Below, piece after piece: positions 23,766 to 37,450 of a DNA stretch of 64,000 nucleotides (positions within the stretch are counted from its first letter, which is position 1; every line of letters starts with the position of its first letter). The DNA is from Neocallimastix lanati (nom. inval.) (Eukaryota > Neocallimastigomycota > Neocallimastigomycetes > Neocallimastigales > Neocallimastigaceae). Location: positions 10,001 to 74,000 of the forward strand of contig JACVTC010000257.1 in the NCBI GenBank assembly GCA_016946835.1, in the 5' to 3' direction. The position numbers were made by a program, and so were the translations under genes. The notes below the pieces were generated by a model. It was given only the letters and a program-made list of their open reading frames with translations. It made no database searches and was not told the DNA's origin.

Positions 23766-25931
23766 AGAAAATTTTGAAACGTATTAAAAAATAATAAATA
23801 AAATTTATATTTATAATTAAAGTTTTTTTATAGTTTAATTTTTTTTTAGATAAATTAATTTTGAAAATTCAAAAAATTAATTCAAAAATTTTAAAAATTA
23901 GTTATATATAAAATAAAAATGAAAAAAAAATCTTAAAAATAAAAACGTATATTTAAAAATATATATATCAATAATTTTATTTTAAATATAAATTTATTGT
24001 TTTAATTATAAAATAAAGAATAAATTTCGATAAAAAATCATTTTTTAAAATATTTATTTACTTATAACATTTATATTTAACATATTTATAATAAAAAACC
24101 ATTATATAATATTTTATAAATATTTTACATAAAATAAAAGTTAACTTTATATGTTAGAAATATAAGGTTTTATATAAAATATAGTATAAAAAAAGTCTTA
24201 AAAATAAAAAAAATAATAAATAAAATATATACCAAAAGTTTTATTTGTAAATGTAAATTTATTATTTAGTTGATAAAAAGTAAAAAAATTTAAATAAATT
24301 AAAATTGTAAAATATCATTTTATGAAAATTTAATATTCATCGAAAATATATACTCTAAATATATTAATTAACATTATTCTTATTTCAATTATCCATTCAG
24401 CAATAATTTAAATTTTTTTCCAATTATATATAATATTTAATTTAAAAAAAAAATTTTATTTTTAATTTTAAATTTTGTTCTGTAATAACTTACTTATTAA
24501 AATATAGATACTATTCAGTATATTACACAATTTTATATTATCGAAACAAATTGAAACATTTTATTAAATAACTTATTGAAAATTACTATAGATCTAAATT
24601 CAATAAAGTAAATAAAAAAATAGTCAATATTAATGTTTTCTAAAGATAATATTAAAAATTATATATATAAAGTCATATTAATAAAGTAAAAAAAAAAATT
24701 CAATACAGGAAAATAAAAAATCAATAAAAATTAAAAAAGAAAGCAACATAAATAGTAATTAAAATATTTTAAGCTTTATTTTAATTTTTATTTTTGAAAG
24801 ATTTAAATTCAACTTAAATCTTAATAAATGATAACAAAAAAAAAAAAACAACCAAAAATGATTAATAATTTTATTTGAACTAAATGAATGATTAATAAAT
24901 TCAATTATCTATAACAAAAATCCATATATTTGAATAAAAATCATAATTAAAAAAAATAGCTTTAAAAAAAACAGAATAATAAGACAAAAATTGGAATTAA
25001 TAAAAAATAAAAAATTAAAAAAAAAAATAAAATAATTTAATAAAAAACATTATAATTACTAATAGTTTTTCGATATATTAAATTAATGAATATTACATCG
25101 CAACTTGATATTATTTTAAAATATATATTGATAGTTTTATTCTATTTTATTTATTATATATTTTATTTAAAATAAAATTTTTATATTATTTTTTTATTAT
25201 TGAAAAATTTATTAATAAAAAATTTATTTATACTTTATTATTAAAATTTTGTTTATAAAAAAATATAAAATTAGATATAATAAAAAATTAAAAAAAAAAT
25301 AATATAAATAATTTTATTAAAAAATATATACATTAATCTAAAATTTTTTTAATTTTTTTTACTTCTATTTTAAAATTTACTTAAATTTAATTAATATATA
25401 TTTAATAAAATATCCATTTATATTTTATATATATATTAACATTTCATTTAAAAAACTTTTAATATTAAAATTTTTTTTTATTTATAATTATTTTATAGAT
25501 ATTATAATAAAAATATTAAAAATTTAATTATTTATTAAAACATTAAAATAATTATTGCTACAATAAAATTTATAATTATTTCTATTATAAAAATATATTA
25601 ATACTAAAAATAATTAAAAATAATTATTAAAGATATTAATATATTAAAAAATATTACAAAACATTTTAAAAAAAAAAAAATTTTATTTTTATATTTTTAT
25701 TTCTTTTATTTAAATATTTATAACATTATTACAATATATTCATATTTATATTATACATGATGAATGAAATTTTAATATTAATAAATAAATAAATTTGAAA
25801 ATGTATTAAATATAAATTTATTATTAATAAAAAGAAAAAAATAATTATATTTACAAAATTATTAAAAAATATTATTTAAAAAAGATTATTATTCTTTTAT
25901 TTTTATTTTTATTTGATTTTTTTTTTAATAA
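23766..25931. other. AT-rich spacer
   Basis: More than 2 kb of almost pure A/T between the satellite and the ankyrin-family gene. No frame, repeat family or RNA is recognised. Confidence 0.6.
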
Positions 25932-26999
25932 TTATTTAGGAGGTTTTTGCATATATTTTATAAAAAATTTATTATTTTTTTTAAATTTTTTAATACTACT
26001 ATAATCATTATTTGAAATATATTTGCTATAGAGTTCATGTTTCCTAATTAAAATTTTATTAAATTGATTTCTTAAATAATTTTCATTTATAAATTCTTTT
26101 TTATTCTCATTTTGAAATATTGAAATTTCAACATGCTTATGTATAATTTCATATAAAAATTGAAGTTTTATATCGTTTTCATAATTTTTATCTAAATATT
26201 TAAAATGATAATCGAAAAATTCTAGTCCACTAGAACGTTCTTCCGATGTTTCATATTTGAATAACTTTAGAATTTTAGTAAAATCCCTTTTTCGAAAGTA
26301 AGTAATATACCACATAAAAGAAATGCTGATAACATGCTTGAATATATTTTCATTTTCATTTTTTTTATCTTTTTCATTAATCCCTTTTTCATTTATTTCT
26401 TTTTCTCTTTTTTTTTCATTTTTTTTTACAATTTTCTTTTTTTCTTTTAATTTATTATTATTATTATTATTATCATAATAATTATTATAGTTATTCTCGA
26501 TATTCTTATTAAATACTGTAATTTTATCAAATGTAAATATAAGTAAGTCGAAGTCTTTTTGAAAAATTAAATTAAAATCATTACGACTAAAAACATACTT
26601 ATTTTTTACTAAAATTGAAATAGCGTCTTTACATAAATATTCGTTTGAAATTAAATATTTTAATAACGTCATATTATTATATTTTTTATTAATATTGGCT
26701 CCTTTTTCAATTAAAAATTCAATTATTTTATAATTTTTATAAATGAATGAATTGAGTAATGGTGAAATTAATTTATTATTTATTAAATAATAATAGTCTA
26801 CATCATTTATATCGCACCATTCATAAATTTGTTTAATTAATTTATCGCTACATCCACATTGAATTGAGTAACATAAAATGTCAAAATTTTTATTTTGCAA
26901 TTTTTCTTTTGATATCATAAAAACCCCTAAAATTTCTTCTAAATTATTATAATCATTTTTTTCAACATAGTATTTTATTTCTTTAATATCATTGTCCAT
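25932..26999 (-). CDS. Ankyrin-repeat-like protein, intact, 355 aa
   Basis: An uninterrupted single-exon gene. Residues 36-108 carry degenerate ankyrin repeats: FDILCYSIQCGCSDKLIKQI, then SPLLNSFIYKNYKIIEFLIEKGANIN, the latter with the typical G-A-N-I-N turn. A second helical pair follows (about 111-140). Residues about 167-218 are an Asn run and then a highly charged Lys/Glu segment. The C-terminal part (about 220-355) is helical, aromatic-rich and unlike ankyrin. The overall plan (N-terminal ankyrin helices ending in a FLI-x-x-GA turn, then a helical domain with an aspartate- and tyrosine-rich block) matches the 49-kb gene. Such families are greatly expanded in gut fungi. There is no signal peptide or membrane segment, so a cytosolic or nuclear protein-binding role is likely; the partner is unknown. 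The start is the only Met with a full-length N-terminus. Confidence 0.85.
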   Translation of the reverse strand: MDNDIKEIKYYVEKNDYNNLEEILGVFMISKEKLQNKNFDILCYSIQCGCSDKLIKQIYEWCDINDVDYYYLINNKLISPLLNSFIYKNYKIIEFLIEKGANINKKYNNMTLLKYLISNEYLCKDAISILVKNKYVFSRNDFNLIFQKDFDLLIFTFDKITVFNKNIENNYNNYYDNNNNNNKLKEKKKIVKKNEKKREKEINEKGINEKDKKNENENIFKHVISISFMWYITYFRKRDFTKILKLFKYETSEERSSGLEFFDYHFKYLDKNYENDIKLQFLYEIIHKHVEISIFQNENKKEFINENYLRNQFNKILIRKHELYSKYISNNDYSSIKKFKKNNKFFIKYMQKPPK

Positions 27000-28280
27000 T
27001 TTATAAAAGTTTGAAATATATTTTGATAGAAATTTTATTTTTTAAATATTACTTATAATAATAACTTTAATAGTGATTTAATAAGTATTAAAAATAAAAG
27101 ATTAATAAAAATTGTTAAACATATTTATTATTTTTTAAATTTATTATATTATATTGAAAATAATTTAATTAAAATTAAAGTTTATAAAGTATAATTTAAA
27201 GTACATTGTAATTATATTACTAAATATAAATTAAATTATTACTTAAATAAAGTTTTTTAATTATACTACTTTAATAAATCTATTTTCAAATAATAAAAAA
27301 TAAGAAATATTAAATGCAAATTATTTATATTTCTATATAAATTTATTAAATTTAATAATATGAAATTAATATAAAGATTTTTAATAAAAATAAAATATTA
27401 ATTTATTTTAAATAAATTATAAAATTGTATTAATCAAAAAATAAATAATTTTTATTATAATATTTTTAAAAAATATATGTGGCATTATATATAATAAAAA
27501 TATTTTTTAATCAAATAATTTTAATGTTATTGAATAATAAATTCAAAACCCAATTTATAGTATTTTTTAAATTAAAATAATTTAATAATTCAAACTAATA
27601 TTTTTTTATCATTTTTAATATTATTTTTTTTTATTTTATATTTAAATAACTAAAAAAATAAAATAATATAAAGTTTATTGATATATAAAACCTATGCTTT
27701 ATATATAAGTATGTTTTATTATTTGTTAAATTTTTCAAAAAATATATAAATAATGATACTAAAACTTAATATAATTATTTAAAATTTCAAATTTTGAAAA
27801 ATAATTTTAAGTTTTATTAAATTTATATAAAAATGTAATATTAATTTTAGAAGAGAAATTAAAAAAATAATAAAAAAATATAAATATTTATAATAGATTT
27901 AAAGTTATAAAAAACATAAATATACTAAATTATCTATATATATAATTTAGTAATAAATAATTTACATATTTTGGATTATATATTATATAAGAAATTATTT
28001 TGAAAATATATATTATTTATTCAAATTATTATTAAATTTTATTTATAATATTTAAAAAATTAACATTTATTATTTAATTAATTGTAATTAATATTTAAAG
28101 AAAACTTAATATAAATATAATAAACATTTTATTATTTTTTTATTATTGATTAGTATATTATTTTCTAATTATTTATTATTAATAGTTTTTGTAATAAGTT
28201 ATTATATAATAATAATAAATATAAATTTATATAAATATTTAAATACTGTTAATTTACCTTATTGTTATAATATATGAAAC
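27000..28280. other. AT-rich spacer
   Basis: Nothing recognised; presumably includes the promoter of the minus-strand ankyrin-family gene just beyond 26999, but no distinct box is visible against the AT background. Confidence 0.55.
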
Positions 28281-28282
28281 AT

Positions 28283-29320
28283 GTGAAATAAGTGTCATAT
28301 TTAGTAAAAAAATAATAAATAAATAATTGAAGCATATTTAATTCATGTCAAATATATTAATAAATATTGTAATAAATTAAATATATAATATTTTGTGAAT
28401 TATCGAATTATGTTACTCAGCCTTACACGATCTACCAACTTACTTATTCAAACATAAGTTATGTCAAAAAACATAATAATCTTAAGTTCACTAAATTGAA
28501 ATTTTGAAATTTTGAAACCTATGGATATACACATATCTTATCAAAAAAGCCAGTATGAAATGTTTAAATAAAAATAAAATAAAGAATAAATACATTAATG
28601 GATTTGTAAATAATAATACCTTCTTTATTCTTATATATATTTGCGTATATAAGTTATTACTTACAAGGTGGATGTATATTGCACATTAAATTCCCATTAG
28701 ATTTTAATTACCATATTAAATGAAATTAATTTCTTACTACTAATATTTATATATAAAATTAAATTACTAATATTTGTTAACTAGTTAAATAAATTTAAAA
28801 AACTCATATCACAATAGAAAAATTATAGTATTTAATCTAATTAAAACTAAAATTATATTTGTGTTATAAATTACAAATTATGAATAATTTTATAAAAAAT
28901 TTAAAAATTTATTTAATATAAATTCTCCGATGTCCTTTACAAATAAAATAAATATAATAGTTTCATCATACATAGTACAACTACAACATTATAAGCAATC
29001 TGAAGGTTCGTACTAAACCTACAAAAGAAAAGATATAGAAGGTTTTATCTTATTCAGAAAGAGTGACACTTTAGTTACCTCTTACCAACAAAAGTGCAGA
29101 ATTAGGAAAATTTGGTTTAAAGAAATAATACATATATTTACAGACAAATTGAATTGTTTTATTCAAAAAAATATATTTGATGAGGAATGTCAGAATATGA
29201 AAAAATATGAAATAAGTGTCAAATTTTGTAAAAACATATTAAATAACTAAATGAATAATATTTAATATATGTCAAATATATTAATGAATTTTGTAATTAA
29301 ATTTATAAGCTATAATATAA
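28283..29320. repeat. Pair of ~115-bp direct repeats, about 922 bp apart
   Basis: ATAAGTGTCA, ATGTCAAATATATTAAT and flanking bases occur at about 28283-28395 and again at 29205-29320, roughly 75-80% alike. Between them lies moderately complex DNA without a frame. They could be ends of a small degenerate element or an old segmental duplication. Confidence 0.5.
28395..28462 (-). repeat. tRNA-like relic
   Basis: On the minus strand, AAGTTGGTAGATCGTGT resembles an A box, and about 20 bases further AATTCGATAATTC resembles a B box. There is no complete cloverleaf. It is probably a SINE head or a dead tRNA. Confidence 0.35.
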
Positions 29321-30059
29321 ACATATAAATACATGTAAATTCGTATTAGTTTAAATCTTTAGTTAATAATATATGTAATTCAAATAATTTTTAATCGTAA
29401 TATATCCATTTAATAGAATTTTTACATTAAATTTCCAAATTTCTAATACTTATTATTCAAAAAATTCGATATAAATTCTTAAAAAAAGTATATATTTTAA
29501 ATAAATATTTTAAAAATAAATATTATTATTTATAACTAATTTTTATATAAATATTTAATTATTTTTTTTATTATTAATAAAGACATCTTGATAAATTTTC
29601 AAATTCTTAATGTTAATTTAAAAATAAATATACGATTTTATTTTAATATATCTGCTATTAATTTTCCTATTTGTTTATTATATATTAATTAGCTTAATTA
29701 TTATCAATGATATATATATATGTTTTATAATTAATATGAAATATTTTTATTAAATATGCTATTTATATAACTAATATTAATTTATTAATAATTACTTAAT
29801 TTGGATAAAAATATGTAATTTTTATTAATGCAATTATTATACTTTTTATTTTAAGAATTTTAATAAAATTATAAAATATAATTTTAAAACGTATAAATAT
29901 TGTAATATTAATATGTATAATGCATATTTATATCTAAATAAAACAATAATTTAATATTATTTAATATTTATTAAAGTACTTTTTAAAAAAATCATAAGAA
30001 AGATAAATATCATATTTATTATATCGTTTTTAATTTATTTTGAAATATGATACTAAGTA
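29321..30059. other. AT-rich spacer
   Basis: No feature recognised. Confidence 0.5.
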
Positions 30060-31955
30060 CCTGTATTGACTTCGTTATTTTCTTGATCCTGGAATATGAA
30101 TTATTGTTAAATTAAAAGTAGGAACTAGCAGTAATGTTTTTGGTAATTTATAATATGGTTCTAATTCACTAAAATGGAACACTGGATATATGTTTGGGAA
30201 TGATGAACGACTAATATCTAACAATTAATTTTTCTTTTCCTTGTTGATACCTATCATATAAATGATCCATACTTTCTTGTGGTTAGTTTGTAAAAAGTAG
30301 TGCGCTTTAATTCTCTTGCTTTTTCAACTACTCTTTATCTAATAATTTTTTTCTGGGATTGTTATCGAATCTAATTTTGCACATATTGTCCATGTATACA
30401 ATTTGAGCTATCTCCAATATATGCTTGACGTTTCCTTAGTTGTGGTCAAAACTGTTAATTATCTTAACTTCACCTAGCGGGTGCACTAAGTCCGCTTCCT
30501 TTGGTGAATTATAAATCTGGTAGTTATACAATGCAAGGAATTATGACTGTTGGGTAGAAGCGAGGATTAAATATTTATACCAGAATTCTAAAATAATTTA
30601 AGCTTTCGTAATTATAAATTTCAACCAAGCACCGTAAGTTTTTATTTAAGCATTTACACTAACCCCTAGCTTACAGTTTCGTGGTATGCTATACATGTTT
30701 TTCAAATGTTTTCGAATATACCATGATATAGTCAAGTTAAACTTGATAGTATTGACCGAAATATTCACTAAAGATATCATTCACGAAGCTTTGGATCACT
30801 GGTGTTGCATTTGTTAGTTCGAAAGGTATTATTAAATACTCAAATAGACCAAACTTGGTGTTGAAGACTTTCTTATACTCGTCACCTTCTCGAATTCGTA
30901 CAAAGTTATATACAGAATTTTGATCAAACTTGGAGAATACCACTGGTGCTCATAGCTTCAAAAACTGCGTTAATTCTTACGATAGGATAGGCATTCTTTT
31001 TCGTTCATTGATTCAGCTTCTTATAATCCATGCATAGTTGTAATTCCCCTGAATTCTTGGGTACGAAAAACAAAAATAACCGACTGGAGATTCTGATCTT
31101 CCAATGAACATTTTAACCAAATTTTCTTCTATATATTCTTTAATACTTTTTTTCTCTTTCACTCCTAGAATATAAAGCTCCTTTGTAAAGTGGTGTATCA
31201 GGCTCTAGCTCTATCTTACAATTGTATGGTCTATATTCTGGTAATGTTTCATCGATTTTTTCATTGAAGACTTCTGTTAAGTCTTCATAATACTTATCAA
31301 ATATTTCAAAGATAGACATTAGATTCTCTGGACCATTTTTAATTGTTTCTGCTTTAGATCTTCTAGGTTTATCATATCTAAATAATCCTTTTTCTCACTA
31401 TTATTTTATTCAACTCTTTTAGTAGGATTTTTATTAATTTTGCTTTCATTTAAATTTTTCCTTTTTGTAGTATGAACCAATCCTCCTATATAGCATAATC
31501 TACTAAATAGTCTCAGTAATCATCAATATATTCTATACTTCATTCCGGTAAAATTGTACTATCAAATCATACATTTTATCTTTTATTCTTTTGTTATCTA
31601 AAACCTAATTTATGAACTATTTTATGCGTGTTATTGTCTTTGCTTTCTTTTGCTCATCTACTTCTTTATTGTTAATCTGTACCATGTAAATACATTTACC
31701 TTCACACTCTTCTAGAGAATATGGTAATCCTGGCCTTTTCGTTGTAAATTTTAAAAACTTTTGTTTGCTGATAATGAACATCCTTTTTCCTATAAATAAA
31801 AAGTCTATTCATGAATATAGAACCTACAATAATAATTCTTGGCATATACTTGGCTAAAGTACATCTTGTACTAAAGTAATATATTTGAATTTACCAGTAC
31901 ACCTGTCGACTATATTTAATTTTATCTGGAACTCTTCTGTCACTTGTGATATCGA
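30060..31955 (-). mobile_element. Ty3/gypsy fossil A (protease to reverse transcriptase)
   Basis: The minus strand shows Ty3/gypsy Pol similarity in order from high to low coordinates: protease-region similarity near 31.75-31.95 kb, then reverse transcriptase segments at about 30.7-31.1 kb (DYKKLN-like and GLFEYLIIPFELTNA-like motifs). Heavily broken, with many interruptions; old. No LTR seen. It lies head-to-head with fossil B. Confidence 0.75.
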
Positions 31956-34480
31956 CTCTAGAACCTTTTAATGTCGAATGCATACAATACAGAGTACTAA
32001 AGAGAAATCCCAATGTTCATTGATGAAACAGGGAATGTGGAATCATTTATTGATAATCTAAAAATTACTATGGTAGACATCAGAAGTACCACTAAACTGG
32101 GCTCACGGTAATTTTGTACTTTATTGGGTACCACTTACAAGGGACCGGGAAAACGTTGTACAAGATGGACGAGTGTTTAAACAAAAGGACTACATTAATC
32201 CACAAAGATTGATAGACAGAATGTTACAAGAATTTAAATGCGAACGAATTTTACAAGAGTTAAAAATACTATGGTTCAATTTAGGCATAAATGGGGTAAA
32301 GTCAATGAATTCTTCTATGAGTTCAATATACTAAACAGAATACTTCAGCTTTCAGAGGAGAATAAAAGATTATTGCTGATACAATAAGTAAGATCATCGA
32401 TTCGGGAATTTTCTATAAACAATCTTCTGAGAAATATACGTTAGAAGGATATGTAAAGAGTTTGGGGAGATATGATATTTTTCCAGAGGATTCAAAGGAC
32501 GATTACTTATAAAGTTATGTATGTAACCAAAAAAGAAATATAGCCATCATGGTTCTGCTAGGAATGATTGAATATCGAAAACACTCCAAGGACATAGTAG
32601 CCAAGAAAAGAAGGAAGAGTGGAAATCGCGTATGCGATAAAAATGATTTTTGTAGAAGAGAGTCTACTTTACGAAATAAGAAATACTAAAGTAGGAAAGA
32701 TAAAAATAACTACAGAAGTGGTAAAAATGTTAATACGAGACAAATCGATAGACAAAATTACAATAAGAACTATCGTATGAGCAGCAATAATCCAATTCCC
32801 AAGACAACACTGCTGATCCAAGATAGGTCTATATACGAAAAATTTTCGTCTGAAGCTAAAAAAAGCAGCCTTAGTACCAAAGAGGGGCATAAAATTTAAA
32901 TTTTATGTACGATATCTGATTAAAGATCAAAATGAACCATCCTCAGTTAGCTAAGGAAATGGGATTCAACAAAGAAGACCGATCTTTGACTTTTACTACT
33001 GCCTCTGGTAAAGAGCTGATTTCACAATTAATAGAAAAGTTTCAAATATGAGTCAATCTGGTCGAATAGCTTACTAGTATAATTAAATTATATGACTTTA
33101 ACAAAGGATATAAAATAAAAGAAGCTATGCAAAGAAAGATTATATTAATTACTAAGTATATGTATAGACAATTTGATTATAGGAATACTGATCTCCATAA
33201 TAAACAACTAAAAATATTAAAGATTGATTACGAAAGTCCAGGATAATCATATGTAGATACAACGATAGAGTGTGAAGATGAAAATATCTACATGGTACAA
33301 ATACAAGAAGATTAAAATGCGTCTGTAATAAAGGAGATTTAAACTACATAGTGAATTAAAAAGATTATTAAATAAGTTATAGAATAACAAAAATTAAAAA
33401 TAATTTATATAATTTAATCTGATAATTCTACCGCGAAAAAGAATAGAATATATTTTAGATTCTTACAATTATTTATTAGATTACAATAGATGGTTAGATT
33501 GGTTCTAAGAACAAAAATTAAAAATCTAAAGAATAATAAAACTAGCAAAAAAAATACTGAAAATATTGAGCGAATTGATGACGAGAATAATGATCACTAA
33601 GCTATGATAACCTATGATGATTATGTTGCAGTGATGTTCAAGAAAGCCGGGATAGAGAAGCTATTGTGGAGAGGCTAAATTATTAATTAGTATTATGGAG
33701 AATTGACCTAATTATTAAGTGAAGAAATTGCTAAGAGCACAGGCCTTACGATTGTAAAGCAGAACTAGAGCATGATACACCACTTTATAAGTGAGCTTTT
33801 AGTTAAGATGTCAAAGTGTGAGATACATCACCTGAAGATTTATTTTTTAAGACATTTGGTCATAAAGTATGGAGTTGAAACTGCTCCAGACAAGATATAG
33901 ACCGTAGCGGAATTGACATTCCCAGAAAATTTAAAGTTGATGCAAAGCTTTTTAGGCTTTCGCAACTATTGTAGAAATTTTATTAGAAACTTTTTAGAAA
34001 TAGCCAATCTGCTATTCAAGATGACCTAAAAGAAAGATAAATTCGAATTAACTGAAGAAGATTTCATAAATTAAAGGAAATGCTTACTTATCAGCCAGTA
34101 CTAGCATATCTGGACAATGAAAAGTAATTCTTCGTAGAGTGCGATGCTAGTAATTACAAGATAGGAGAAGTTTTATTGAAAAAAGAAGACGATGGTACTC
34201 TTCATTCAACATACTACTATTCAAAGACACTTTACAATGTTGAGGTGAATTAATCAAAAACATAATAAGAACTATTAATCATTAAAACTACTTTTACAGA
34301 ATGACTACACTTGCTGCAATGTATGAAGCACGGCATTATATTATATAGTGACTACATGAATCTTTTATTCGCTAACAAAACACAGTTATTGACTCCTAGT
34401 CAAATTAGATGGCAAGAATTACTAGCTACATATTTGTTTGAAATAATTTATTCCTAACGGATTCTAGCGATGATATGGAA
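31956..34480 (+). mobile_element. Ty3/gypsy fossil B (gag, protease, reverse transcriptase/RNase H)
   Basis: Plus-strand similarity runs from Gag (about 32.0-32.5 kb) through an aspartic-protease-region block (about 32.93-33.05 kb) to the end of reverse transcriptase and connection (about 33.85-34.05 kb, SFLGFRNYCRNFI-like) and RNase H. Heavily broken; old. It begins within a few bases of where fossil A begins on the other strand. Confidence 0.7.
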
Positions 34481-36110
34481 CCTTCCTTATTATTATCTCA
34501 TTATAGAGAATTACTTAATAATAGGAAGCCTATTAAGCAAAAGGCCTATAGGATTTACCAAATTTAATTGGAAACCCTAAAAGTAGAATTAAGGAAAATA
34601 ATTAATAATGGATTAATAGCTCTTTTTCATTCTCCAGGGTATTGGTACCTAAGAAAAACGAAAAGTGGAGGATATGTATTGATTATAGACTAGTAAATAA
34701 AACTACAAAAATAATTCCTACACTATCTTTATAATTCATGAGATATTTGACGCTTTTAATGTAACTTTTATATTATATACCATAGATCTTTTTAATTGTT
34801 ATCATCAGATACTTACATATGAGAGTGATTAAGAAATCACATCCTTTACAACTAAGTTTGGTAATTACTATTTTAAAGTTATTCCCTTTGGATTGACCAA
34901 AGCTCATGCCACTTTTCAACGAGAAATAAAACGGATTTTCTTTGATTTGATTAATAAATGGGTACAAATATTTTAGATGATATTATAGTATTCTCACCAT
35001 CTATTGAACAGCATTTAATAAATTTGTCAAATGTATTTAAAATCTGAGAAAATATAAGTTGAATATTTAAAAACGTAATTTCTGTGTCTTTGAAGTTGAA
35101 GCTTTAGTACATAAAATCTTCAATAAAATATACTCCAAATAGAAAATAAAACTGATGCAATCAACAAGTTATATCGGGCAAATCAACATTTGAGATAAAT
35201 ATAAACAATGACAGGTGATTGATAACAATATGAAAAAGATATAATTAATTGGAATGCCCTATAGAATAGGTCATGAAAAAATACAAAAGACATATTATAA
35301 AATCAAAAATATTACTGGATAAATGTGATTCTTGATATAAAGAAGTATATATCTATCTATAAAATTTGTCAGTTAAACAGACCGGTACATACTTTAAATT
35401 TAATTGAAAAATTTAGGACACCAATAGAAGAACATTTTGTCAAATTAGGATTTGATATTATTGGACATTTAAAGATTATTTAAAAAGGAAATATATTTAT
35501 TATCGTTTGTGAAGATTATTTCACATTATGGACAGAAGCTGAAGCATACATATCAGCTACTTCTCAGAATATTATTTATTTTTAATAAATGTATTTAGTA
35601 GGTATTTATTTGATTTATAAATATGAATAATAGACCTCAACTAGACTGTGATTTATTAAAAATATTCCAGGATTTGTATGGACTTTATATTCATTTTGAT
35701 TCTCATTAGCATCCTCCATCTAGCAGATTATTTAAAAACAAGAATCGAGAAATCGATAAACAACTGCGAAATTTTGCTGTTTAGAATAATGAATAGGATA
35801 CGATTTTACCACTTATATTATTGGCAATCTGTACATCTAAATCTTCGATTTCTTGATATTCAAGTTTTGAACTTTTATATGGAAAAGAAAATTTATTTCC
35901 TCCAAAAATTAATTTAATGAATTCTATGGATGAACCATTTTATAGTTTAATTGATAAATTATTACTAGAAAGATTTATAAAACAGACAAAATGGACCAAA
36001 AAGCCACTAATAAAAAGCTCGGAATAATTAATTACTGGAAAACCAGAAGTAAGCACAAAGAAGTATAGTAAGAGTTCATGACTACAAAATTGGAGATAAA
36101 GTAAAAATAA
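34481..36110 (+). mobile_element. Ty3/gypsy fossil C (reverse transcriptase, integrase)
   Basis: A second reverse transcriptase begins at about 34.5 kb (SPGYWYLRKTKSGG-like, later NILDDIIVFSPS), so this is another copy joined to B. Integrase-type similarity lies at about 35.35-35.60 kb. Many interruptions; old. It differs in sequence from A and D, suggesting a separate subfamily. Confidence 0.65.
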
Positions 36111-37450
36111 GAATGTTTCAAAGACATAAATTGGATCCTTATAATATTATATCATACACATTTATAGAAATAACGTTGAATACATTTAAGTTACATGAAT
36201 ATATAATTGGTATTATTTTAAAAAGAAATAAACAATTAAAAATATTCTTATATTTAGTGTATAGGCAATACAATATCAAAATTCATAAAATTATTTCACT
36301 TTAATTCCAAATTCAAATATTCACTAATTATTGACAAACAAATATTATAACAATTAGAGCTTCCATATAATAAAATTCAATATTTATTTTTAATTTCTAT
36401 TTCTCAAAGTTGAAATATCAAAATTTCAAAATTTCATAATAAAATTTTAAAATTACATATCGAATTTAAATATCATTATTATTAATAATTATGTATATTA
36501 TTCAATTATTATAATATCATTAATAATATTTAATATATATGAAAATAAATTTTTTTTATCAATGAAAAATTTTCAAAAATTGAGTTATAAATTTTATAAA
36601 ATTTTCAAATAATATAATTAATCTTGACTAATAAATATTTTAATGAATATTTACTAAAATATAAAATTTCTTTTAATTTTATTTTCTTTATTTTATCTAT
36701 TTTTATTTCAATTTATTATTGAATTTATAGGAAATTTACATATTCAATTGAGAATTGTTCTAGTATAGATATAATTTCAATTATACTAGTTATCATTGAT
36801 TTCAGCGAGGGCATTTCCAATATAAAATAATATGTGTAGCAACATATTTGTATAATTTATAATAATTATTAAATATTAATTTTATACCTCTTTTTTCAAT
36901 AATAATGCTTGAAATAATTTTTCATTTATATATTATTCAATATTAATATATATATAATTAATTATTTTATTAAATATATTAAAAATATTAATTTAATAGT
37001 TAATTTCTTCTATATATATAATAAGAATATTAATATATATATAACTAAAATATTTTAATTTATTTTAAAGTTTATATTAAAAATATAAAATAAAATAATA
37101 GTAATTATTTTAATTATAATTAAATATATATATATATTTGATATTATTTATTATATTAGTAATTATATTTTATTCTATATTATTATAAAATATATTTATA
37201 TTATTCAATTATAATTTTTATATATAAATAATCTTAATAATAACCATTCTTCATATTTTAATTAAATATAGAGAAGCTAATTTGGATATATTTTTTAAGG
37301 AAAAGCTATTAATATTAATAAAATATATAATTATATGATTAAAATATATATCACATAAAAGTCCTGTATATCATGGTTAAGATCGCATGACATAAAAAAT
37401 CAAAAGAAGATTAATATTATCGATAATCCTACCTAAAAAGATAGGCTCGA
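36111..37450. other. AT-rich spacer with a possible tRNA-like patch
   Basis: Mostly A/T. At 36735-36825 a patch with TTCTAGTATAG, ACTAGTTATCATTG and TCAGCGAGGGC recalls the D arm and anticodon region of an Asp/Glu-type tRNA, but no B box is clear. It also contains an imperfect palindrome (CTAGTAT and AATTATACTAG). Confidence 0.35.

Noticed and set aside
32669-32890. 73-residue minus-strand frame
   Set aside because: Antisense to fossil B, which shows Ty3 similarity on the other strand.
35678-36304. Two plus-strand frames of 79 and 63 residues
   Set aside because: Low-complexity readings at and beyond the end of fossil C; no independent domain.
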